Below are positions 14,996-20,518 of a DNA stretch of 20,518 nt, in pieces. The notes below the pieces were generated by a model, which did not search any database, was not told the origin of the DNA, and was given only the letters and a program-made list of their open reading frames with translations. The translations under genes and the position numbers were made by a program. This stretch comes from Bog-950 sp035299425 (GTDB taxonomy: Bacteria > Bacteroidota > Bacteroidia > Chitinophagales > LD1): assembly GCA_035299425.1 (NCBI GenBank), contig DATGWP010000066.1, positions 1-20,518 on the forward strand, in the 5' to 3' direction. Numbering within the stretch: the stretch's first letter is position 1; the number at the start of each line of letters is the position of its first letter.

Positions 14996-16042
14996 CTTAA
15001 GCTTATCTTCGTTAAGCAAGGTTATTTTACCAGCCGTTATGTCAATAAGTTTCTCTTGCTTAAAGTCACTTAAAGTCCTTATTAAACTTTCTGTAGCCGT
15101 ACCTACAACCTGTGCAAGGTCTTCACGTGGTATTTCCAACTTAGGATTATCTATCGGGCTCCTTTTATATTTGGCATATACATGCAATAATCCGTTGGCT
15201 ACCCGCTTGCGCAGGGAATTATAGGCAAGATTCAAAAGCTGTTCTTCCCGCTCGGTAAGGTTTTGGCTTAACAGCTTAATAAACTTATGCGATAGCTGAA
15301 CATCACCGTTAAGCAAGGTGGTAAAATCTGCTTTCGGAATCAACATCACTTCTGCATCTTCCATTACTTCTGCATTATCGGTATAAGCCGTTTCTTCCAG
15401 CAGTGCATTGTAACCCATAAAATCGCCCTCTTTATAGATAGCTGTAATCAACTCTTTACCATCATTGTTGGTGCGAAAAGACTTCAGTTTCCCTTTTACA
15501 ATAAAAAAGAGGCTGGTTGGCCGCTGTCCCATTGTATATAGCATCTGCTTTTTCTTTACATGTTGAATTTCGCGGTCGCCTTTGGTTAAATCTATTTTAC
15601 CATTGGCTCCTGCCATTCTAAAAAAATCATTTACGCCTTCCGCACTTGCTGCAAATTCTGTTTTAATTATATCATTTTTCTTCAGGCGCGTTTCAACAGC
15701 GTTCAGCAATTCTATATCATCAAAAGGTTTGGTAATGTAGTCATCAGCCCCCATCTCCATTCCCTTTCTAAAATCTGTACGGTCTGCTTTGGCTGTAAGA
15801 AAAATAAAAGGTATGGCCGATGTTTTGCTGCTTTTGCTCAGCATATGTAACACGCCATACCCGTCCAGTTCAGGCATCATTATATCGCATATTACCAAGT
15901 CCGGGCTTTCTTTCAGCACCAGTTCCACGCCTTTTTTCCCATTGGGGGCGGAGGCAACTTCGTATCCAGCCAGCTGCAGTATCTCTTCGGTGTTTTCTCT
16001 TACTGCATTGTTATCCTCTATCAATACAATTTTTTTCGACAT
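14981..16042 (-). CDS. Response regulator with Crp/Fnr output (REC, cNMP-binding-like, HTH_Crp)
   Basis: 353 residues. REC domain 1-120: acidic pair Glu9/Asp10, phosphoacceptor Asp53 (CDIMMPELDG), Thr83 and Lys105 (ITKPFD). Then a cupin-like cNMP-binding fold (about 150-260) and a winged helix (about 280-345). The cNMP fold lacks the cAMP-binding G-E...R-A signature (it reads GDFMGY ... TDNAEV). The protein has only one cysteine (Cys52), so it cannot hold an FNR-type iron-sulfur cluster. The recognition helix TATESLIRTL has Glu318 and Arg322, the E-x3-R pair that reads TGA half-sites in Crp and Fnr. It lies 13 bases after its PAS kinase. It is a candidate for binding the TGAT-N4-ATCA boxes, with phosphorylation as the input. 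Confidence 0.9.
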   Translation of the reverse strand: MSKKIVLIEDNNAVRENTEEILQLAGYEVASAPNGKKGVELVLKESPDLVICDIMMPELDGYGVLHMLSKSSKTSAIPFIFLTAKADRTDFRKGMEMGADDYITKPFDDIELLNAVETRLKKNDIIKTEFAASAEGVNDFFRMAGANGKIDLTKGDREIQHVKKKQMLYTMGQRPTSLFFIVKGKLKSFRTNNDGKELITAIYKEGDFMGYNALLEETAYTDNAEVMEDAEVMLIPKADFTTLLNGDVQLSHKFIKLLSQNLTEREEQLLNLAYNSLRKRVANGLLHVYAKYKRSPIDNPKLEIPREDLAQVVGTATESLIRTLSDFKQEKLIDITAGKITLLNEDKLKNLAN

Positions 16043-16055
16043 AGGGTTGGGTATT

Positions 16056-17279
16056 TTAAGTGATTGGTATCGTTACAGTAAAGGTAGTACCGGCGTTTAT
16101 TTCACTATGCAGTTCAATTTTGCCCTGTAGTAATTCAAGATATTTGGTAACTATGTGCAGACCAAGGCCGGTACCTTGTATGTTCTGGGCATTGCGCGCC
16201 CTGAAAAAACGTTCGAACAAATGTTCCTGGTCTTCTTTCGAGATGCCTATCCCGCTATCTTTCACAATAAACATCAATTGCTTATCATGTACCACCTGTA
16301 GCTCTATAACAGAATCTTCCGGTGAAAATTTAATGGCGTTGGACACAAGGTTAAGTAATATGTTTTTTATCAAATGCTTATCCGTGTGCAATTCATTGAG
16401 ACCCGTGTAGGTGTATTCAATACGCTGACCGGGTTTAAGTATCTCCTGCATATCGGCCACAAAAGTAGATATAAAGCCATTCATATTTATCAACTCACAT
16501 TTTGCTGTAATCAGTCCTTCTTCCAATCTGTTAAGCGAAAGAAGATCCTCGAGCATAGAAGTGAGATGTTTTACGGCTTCTTTTATCCGATCAATGTGCT
16601 TATCCCGCTTGTCTTGATCGCTGTCCTTGGTATACTTACCTAATAAAGATGCAGATGATAGCACAGTAGCCAACGGTGTTCGAAATTCGTGGGATACGGT
16701 GGATACAAACCTGGTTTTTAGCTCACTAAGCTCTTTCTCTTTTTCAAGAGATACGGTAAGTTCGTTTTTGCTGGTTTCTAGCTGAATCAAAGTTTCACGT
16801 AACATTAAGGTCCGGTCATGTATTTTCATTTCCAGTTCCTCATTCAGCTTTAATATTTCCGCTTCGGCCAGTTTACGTTGGGTAATATCTGCTCTTATCG
16901 CCACATATTGGTAAGGCTTACCCTGTTCGTTCAAAAAAGGTACTATAGTAGTATCCACCCAATATATAGTCCCGTCTTTAGCTTTATTTTTCAACTCCCC
17001 TTTCCATATTTTACCATTAGCTATGGTTACCCACAAATTCCGGATATATTCTTTAGGGTGGTAACCTGAGTTGATAATGCGGTGGTCCTGCCCGAGCAGT
17101 TCTTCGCGTGTATACTTCGATATTTTGCAAAAATTGTCGTTAACGTAAGTAATCACCCCCTTTTGGTCGGTAATAGCTACTATGGCAGATTGGTCGAGGG
17201 CGTATTTATAGTCCGAAACTTCCTTCTGCGAGGCAGCAAGTGTTTTCTCGGCATCGATGTTCTCAATAAACTTACTCAT
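16056..17279 (-). CDS. PAS-domain sensor histidine kinase, partner of the Crp-type regulator
   Basis: 407 residues, no membrane helix, so cytoplasmic. One PAS domain (about 25-135; SKYTREELLGQDHRIINSGY ... YWVDTTIVPF) ends in the DITQRK PAC sequence. A coiled coil (140-190) leads to the H box FVSTVSHEFRTPL with His197. ATP-binding motifs follow: NLVSNAIKFS (N box), DSGIGIS (G1), FERFFRA (F) and GTGLGLHI (G2). No haem-binding or Cys-cluster motif is obvious, so the signal is unknown. It stands upstream of the response regulator on the same strand, 13 bases apart, forming a two-component operon with its own candidate promoter at 17302-17309. Confidence 0.9.
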   Translation of the reverse strand: MSKFIENIDAEKTLAASQKEVSDYKYALDQSAIVAITDQKGVITYVNDNFCKISKYTREELLGQDHRIINSGYHPKEYIRNLWVTIANGKIWKGELKNKAKDGTIYWVDTTIVPFLNEQGKPYQYVAIRADITQRKLAEAEILKLNEELEMKIHDRTLMLRETLIQLETSKNELTVSLEKEKELSELKTRFVSTVSHEFRTPLATVLSSASLLGKYTKDSDQDKRDKHIDRIKEAVKHLTSMLEDLLSLNRLEEGLITAKCELINMNGFISTFVADMQEILKPGQRIEYTYTGLNELHTDKHLIKNILLNLVSNAIKFSPEDSVIELQVVHDKQLMFIVKDSGIGISKEDQEHLFERFFRARNAQNIQGTGLGLHIVTKYLELLQGKIELHSEINAGTTFTVTIPIT

Positions 17280-17301
17280 GGTAAGTGTAGGTTAGTTAGG
17301 G

Positions 17302-17309
17302 CAAAGCTA
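17302..17309 (-). promoter_or_regulatory. Candidate -7 element of the kinase-regulator operon
   Basis: On the minus strand TAGCTTTG, a full match to TAnnTTTG, 22 bases before the kinase ATG. No good -33 TTG at the usual distance and no TGAT-N4-ATCA box nearby, so this operon seems not to be under the same box. Confidence 0.5.
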
Positions 17310-17385
17310 ACAAAAATCAGATACCGGTAACATATAAAATTATTACCAGAAGTTTGCCGGCAAGGCAAAACCAATCACACAAAAT

Positions 17386-19335
17386 CTATGCGCCAAGCAC
17401 AAAATAAAATGTAGCCCCTTTATTTACTTCAGCCTCTGCCCACACTCGCCCACCATGCCGGCTTATAATCCGTTGAACCGTGGCAAGGCCCACACCTGTG
17501 CCTTCAAACTCATCTGTGTGGTGCATACGTTTAAACACAGTGAATAATTTATTCGCAAACTTCATGTCGAAACCGGCCCCATTATCCTTTACATAGTATA
17601 TTACTTCACCATTAACCCTTTTGCATCCTATTTCTATTACCGCATCCGGGTTCTTGCCCGAATATTTTACAGCGTTGCCAATCAGGTTCAGCCAAACTTG
17701 TTTCAGCAAACTTGCATCACATTCAGCCTCGCATAGCGGGCTAACCTGTAGTTTGAAATGCGGGTTACCGGTATTAAACTTTACTTCATCTATAACTACT
17801 TTTACTATATCATCCATACTTACCATCCGCTTGCTTAATTCCTGCTTACCTAGTCGGGAAAAATCAAGCAAATCATGAATCAGGTGGCTCATGCGCAGCG
17901 AACTATCTGCTATGATCTTCAAAAAACGCTGCCCTTCTTCGTCCAGCTTATCTTTATAATCTTCAAGTAGTATTTTGGCAAAGCCACACGTGCTGCGTAA
18001 AGGCGCCTGCAAATCATGCGACACCGTGTAATTAAAAGTCTCCAGCTCGCGGTTTGCCTCTAACAACTGCGCTGTGCGCTCTTTAACCCGCTTCTCCAGC
18101 AATTCATTCAGTGCCGATATCTCCGCTTCTGCCTGTTTACGTTCTTCTATATTACGGTAGTTGGCTATAAAGGCCTTTATGTTCTCGTCATGCAACATGT
18201 TAGATACAGTACCCTCTACCCACAGATAGTGCCCTTCTTTATGTCTGAAACGAAACTGGCTGGAATAGGGTATGCCCGGATTGTTATAGGCAGTTTCGAA
18301 AAAAGCAGATAACCCGCTCAAATCTTCAGGATATACCAGGTCGAAAATTGTTACCCCATGCAAATCTTCCAGTGTTAGCCCCATTATCTTAACTGCCGAT
18401 GGGCTTTGATAAGTAATTTCGCCAGTAGCGTTTATCAGCGAAACACCATCAGTAATATTCTCCAATAGTTTACTGTATAGGTTCTCTTGCTGAATAAGTT
18501 TTGCTTTGGCCTGCTTCTTTTCAGTAACATCTACAATGCTTATTCTTATATGCGTGCTGTTATTATTAGTAACAGATACAAAATTAAGCTCGCATAATAT
18601 TTCTTTACCGGTAGTGTCACACAGTATCCATTCGCAAACCAGAGCACGTTCGTGTATAAGGTGCTTTAGAATGTTAGCGGCCTTAGTAGTCGATTTCTGA
18701 CCATCTGGCTGATACCTGGGACAAAAGCGTGCCGGTGTCACTACTAAGATATCAGATGGATCTATTTTAAAAAGATTTAATGCATTTTTGTTGTAATCCT
18801 GTATCAATCCGGTAGAGGCGTCTATTACTAATATGGCTTCATAAGCGTTTTCAAAAAACTGCCTGTATAGATATTCGCTCTCTAGTAATGCCCTGTTGGT
18901 GTTTTTCTGGGTAGTAATATCACGTATTATTCCGCACAAACTATCCAATTCGCCATCGCTACTTAAAGTTGGAACCATTTTCACCGACATATTGCGCGTA
19001 CTCCCGTTCTTATGTACAATGCGGCAATGGTATTTAACAGGAATACCCTGTTTCAGCAAATCAGTATTCTTTTCCACTACATTTTTATCCTCAGCATAGA
19101 TTATCTGGTTTAACAATGTATAGTTTACCAAAAAATCCTCGGGCTTATAGCCAAATACATCATAACACGAAGCTGAAATTCTCGTAATTTTTTGCTGTTT
19201 GTAATCTGCAAAAAGCAGTACTTCGTCTGTGCTTTCCAAAAGTCGACTGAGATCATAAATGCTTTGCTCTTGCTGACTTCTTACTACTGGGCGCCCTAAA
19301 TTATCCGGCTGTTGGGTTGGTGTGTTCAAATTCAT
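17386..19335 (-). CDS. Orphan histidine kinase with three PAS domains
   Basis: 649 residues from the ATG at 19335. Three PAS/PAC units: about 35-145 (SASCYDVFGYKPEDF ... IIRDITTQK), 150-278 (YRQFFENAYEAILVID ... IVDVTEKK) and 285-402 (LLENITDGVSLINATGEITY ... YRNIEERK). A coiled coil leads to the H box NYTVSHDLQAPLRS with His440, then NLIGNAVKYSG, KDNGAGFD and GTGVGLATV of the ATPase domain. This HDLQAPLR type is the phytochrome-like or NtrY-unlike bacterial PAS kinase group. No receiver gene is adjacent. An in-frame TTG at 19410 would add 25 residues (LIKCSWLLCQPC...), but lies upstream of the proposed promoter and is not preferred. Divergent from the XRE gene with a shared FNR-type box. Confidence 0.88.
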   Translation of the reverse strand: MNLNTPTQQPDNLGRPVVRSQQEQSIYDLSRLLESTDEVLLFADYKQQKITRISASCYDVFGYKPEDFLVNYTLLNQIIYAEDKNVVEKNTDLLKQGIPVKYHCRIVHKNGSTRNMSVKMVPTLSSDGELDSLCGIIRDITTQKNTNRALLESEYLYRQFFENAYEAILVIDASTGLIQDYNKNALNLFKIDPSDILVVTPARFCPRYQPDGQKSTTKAANILKHLIHERALVCEWILCDTTGKEILCELNFVSVTNNNSTHIRISIVDVTEKKQAKAKLIQQENLYSKLLENITDGVSLINATGEITYQSPSAVKIMGLTLEDLHGVTIFDLVYPEDLSGLSAFFETAYNNPGIPYSSQFRFRHKEGHYLWVEGTVSNMLHDENIKAFIANYRNIEERKQAEAEISALNELLEKRVKERTAQLLEANRELETFNYTVSHDLQAPLRSTCGFAKILLEDYKDKLDEEGQRFLKIIADSSLRMSHLIHDLLDFSRLGKQELSKRMVSMDDIVKVVIDEVKFNTGNPHFKLQVSPLCEAECDASLLKQVWLNLIGNAVKYSGKNPDAVIEIGCKRVNGEVIYYVKDNGAGFDMKFANKLFTVFKRMHHTDEFEGTGVGLATVQRIISRHGGRVWAEAEVNKGATFYFVLGA

Positions 19336-19357
19336 ACTGTTTATTAATTGTATACTG

Positions 19358-19365
19358 CAAGGTTG
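19358..19365 (-). promoter_or_regulatory. Candidate -7 element for the three-PAS kinase gene
   Basis: CAACCTTG on the minus strand, in the 13-base word TGCCAACCTTGCA also found before the flavodoxin gene. Its G at 19358 is exactly 58.5 bp from the centre of the box at 19411-19422, the spacing seen before DUF2892-ccoI and ccoS. It lies 23 bases before the ATG. Confidence 0.42.
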
Positions 19366-19379
19366 GCACAAAAGCCAAC
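19362..19379. promoter_or_regulatory. Inverted repeat overlapping the kinase promoter
   Basis: GTTGGC-ACAAAA-GCCAAC, perfect 6-bp arms, overlapping the proposed -7 element of the three-PAS kinase gene. It could be a repressor operator, possibly for the adjacent XRE protein. The arms are short, so chance is possible. Confidence 0.4.
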
Positions 19380-19410
19380 TACATTTTATGAGAGTTGTTA
19401 GCAAAGCCAA

Positions 19411-19422
19411 TGATTTTTATCA
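19411..19422. promoter_or_regulatory. FNR-type operator box between the three-PAS kinase and XRE genes
   Basis: TGAT-TTTT-ATCA, identical in all 12 bases to the box before DUF2892-ccoI, here extended to ATGAT...ATCAT. The centre (19416.5) is 58.5 bp from the kinase -7 G and 36.5 bp from the XRE -7 G, repeating the two distances of the flavodoxin-ccoS region. Confidence 0.68.
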
Positions 19423-19445
19423 TACACAATAGGATGCAGCCCTCC

Positions 19446-19453
19446 CTATCTTG
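19446..19453 (+). promoter_or_regulatory. Candidate -7 element for the XRE gene
   Basis: CTATCTTG followed by C; TATCTTGC is one T short of the common Bacteroidota form TATCTTTGC. Its G is 36.5 bp from the FNR-type box centre, and 25 bases before the ATG. Confidence 0.42.
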
Positions 19454-19477
19454 CATTCGCATAAAGTAAAGAGAGGC

Positions 19478-19699
19478 ATGGATAATGAAACGATGTTAAA
19501 ATGGCTTGGGGAAAGAATACGCTACGGCAGAAAGCAGAAAAAAATTTCCCTTGATGCCCTGGCTGCGCTTTGCGAAATTGACAAAGCAAACCTGTCGCGC
19601 ATAGAGGCTGGTAAAATAAATGTAACAATCCTTACTCTGAATAAAATAGCGCATCACATCTACGGTGATTTAGGAGCTCTCTTTTCCAACGAAAAGTAG
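19478..19699 (+). CDS. Small XRE-family HTH transcriptional regulator
   Basis: 73 residues, essentially one HTH_XRE (Cro/C1) domain: LGERIRYGRKQKKISLDALA, helix-turn-helix about 24-45 with LSRIEAGK, then VTILTLNKIAHHI. No effector domain is present. Such stand-alone proteins act as repressors or accessory regulators in Bacteroidota. The ATG at 19478 has a purine-rich AGAGAGG just before it, one of the few clear ribosome sites in the window; a TTG at 19451 in the same frame lies on the proposed -7 element and is rejected. It is divergent from the three-PAS kinase gene and ends before a strong terminator. Its target is unknown; the inverted repeat at 19362-19379 is a local candidate. Confidence 0.85.
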   Translation: MDNETMLKWLGERIRYGRKQKKISLDALAALCEIDKANLSRIEAGKINVTILTLNKIAHHIYGDLGALFSNEK

Positions 19700-19735
19700 A
19701 TGTCAGTTTGCTATATATACAATTAAAAAAATTCG

Positions 19736-19781
19736 ATCTATAAAAAATGGCAAGCCAAATTGCTTGCCATTTTTTATAGAT
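19736..19781. terminator. Strong bidirectional terminator between XRE and T9SS genes
   Basis: A perfect 20-bp stem (arms start ATCTATAAAAAATGGC and end GCCATTTTTTATAGAT) with the 6-base loop CAAATT. The A-rich and T-rich runs in the arms give a T tract in both directions, so it serves both the plus-strand XRE gene and the minus-strand T9SS gene that converge here. Confidence 0.85.
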
Positions 19782-19794
19782 TTACTGCGAAACC

Positions 19795-20517
19795 TTACCT
19801 GGTTAACACCACTTTGCGGGTATAAACTTCGTTGGCTGAAGATACAATGGCCGTGTAAGTGCCCGATGCCAACTGGCCCAAATCGAACTCGATACGGTTA
19901 GCGCCCTTGTTTACACCATAGTGACCTTCTAATACTTTCTGGCCTACTATGTTGTGGAACGTAATGGTAATGTCCTGTTCTTTGGTGCCGGTAATTACCA
20001 GGTTGGTTTTTGCCATGGTTGGGTTTGGTACAAACTCGGCCACACTAAAGCTTATCTCGCCGGTTAAGCGCGCACTTACTATGTCGGTGTATTCAAATGC
20101 CCCGTCGTTATCTACCTGGCGCAGGCGGTAATAGTAAACCACATTAGGGCTTACGTTCATATCATCAAATTTGTAGTTGTTCTGCACTGTAGAGTTATCG
20201 TGCCCATCTACATAGCCAATCTGTGTCCAGTTCTGTCCATCTACACTGCGCTCTACTTCAAAGCCATCGTTGTTGATTTCGATAGCCGTAGCCCAGGTTA
20301 CACGGATAAACGCGTTGTTCACTGCATCGGCCTGCAGGTAAATCATCTCAACCGGCAGCGGTTGCGATACCTGTGAGCCATGCAGCCAGAACTCAGAGAA
20401 TTCGGTTACCGTCATCTGCACATAGTGGTGCGTTTGGTTGCCGCCATATATCTCCTGGAAACCGGTAGCACCTGTAGTATGCTCGCCCTTTATAAGCGGG
20501 CGGCTAGGTGTGGTATT
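19795..20517 (-). CDS. T9SS-exported protein, C-terminal part (5' end outside window)
   Basis: The minus-strand frame is open to the window edge, giving about 240 C-terminal residues; the GTG at 20421 is internal. The segment TEFSEFWLHG then LPVEMIYLQADAV and VTWATAIEINNDGFEVERS forms a fibronectin-like module frequent just before T9SS domains. It continues with NYKFDDMNVSPNVVYYYRLR. The sorting domain follows: FVPNPTMAKTNLVI, ITITFHNIVGQKVLEG and LASGTYTAIVSSANEVYTRK. The protein is probably surface-bound or secreted. Its function lies in the missing N-terminal part. It converges with the XRE gene across the strong terminator at 19736-19781. Confidence 0.87.
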   Translation of the reverse strand, partial: NTTPSRPLIKGEHTTGATGFQEIYGGNQTHHYVQMTVTEFSEFWLHGSQVSQPLPVEMIYLQADAVNNAFIRVTWATAIEINNDGFEVERSVDGQNWTQIGYVDGHDNSTVQNNYKFDDMNVSPNVVYYYRLRQVDNDGAFEYTDIVSARLTGEISFSVAEFVPNPTMAKTNLVITGTKEQDITITFHNIVGQKVLEGHYGVNKGANRIEFDLGQLASGTYTAIVSSANEVYTRKVVLTR

Positions 20518-20518
20518 G

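Noticed and set aside
16061..16072. TGAT-TGGT-ATCG near the kinase-regulator junction
   Set aside because: One half-site is imperfect and it lies in the coding end of the kinase without a promoter element nearby.
19336..19410. TTG start adding 25 residues to the three-PAS kinase
   Set aside because: It lies upstream of the proposed promoter, beside the operator box; the ATG at 19335 starts a normal PAS kinase.

Overview
The window looks like a chromosomal segment of a Bacteroidota bacterium, probably Chitinophagaceae or a close relative. Three proteins end in type IX secretion (T9SS) sorting domains. The oxidase genes show Bacteroidota traits: a fused CcoN-CcoO and a CcoP with a single haem c motif. 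Candidate promoters carry a TTTG/CTTG-type -7 element rather than an E. coli -10 box, and purine-rich ribosome sites are mostly absent.

Layout. 1-4253: the C-terminal end of one T9SS cargo protein, then a complete 1160-aa one with a beta-propeller-like N-terminus and six tandem 51-residue repeats. 4502-14106: an almost complete cbb3 cytochrome oxidase locus: DUF2892 membrane protein, ccoI copper ATPase, a flavodoxin-like (HemG-type) gene on the opposite strand, then ccoS, ccoNO, ccoQ (54 aa), ccoP, ccoG, ccoH and a SafE/DsbD_2-type membrane protein. Two unassigned genes follow at 14112-14948. 14981-17279 (minus): a PAS histidine kinase and a response regulator whose output is a complete Crp/Fnr module. 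17386-19335 (minus): a three-PAS histidine kinase without a partner, divergent from a 73-aa XRE regulator. 19795-20517 (minus): the C-terminus of a third T9SS protein, open at the window edge.

How it works together. The cbb3 genes encode a high-affinity terminal oxidase with its copper supply (CcoI), assembly factors (CcoG, CcoH, CcoS) and possibly haem supply (the HemG-like gene).

The most notable signal is regulatory. The FNR-type palindrome TGAT-N4-ATCA occurs three times, always between genes: before DUF2892-ccoI, between the flavodoxin gene and ccoS, and between the three-PAS kinase and the XRE gene. At three promoters its centre lies exactly 58.5 bp from the G of the proposed -7 element. 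At the two promoters facing the other way in the divergent regions the distance is exactly 36.5 bp. These resemble class I and class II Crp/Fnr activator positions. This suggests a small microaerobic regulon covering copper ATPase, oxidase, flavodoxin, orphan kinase and XRE regulator. The Crp-type response regulator next to the oxidase cluster is the obvious local candidate, but a separate Fnr elsewhere in the genome is equally possible. No tRNA, rRNA, insertion sequence or CRISPR array was seen, and no stretch over 300 bases lacks a gene.
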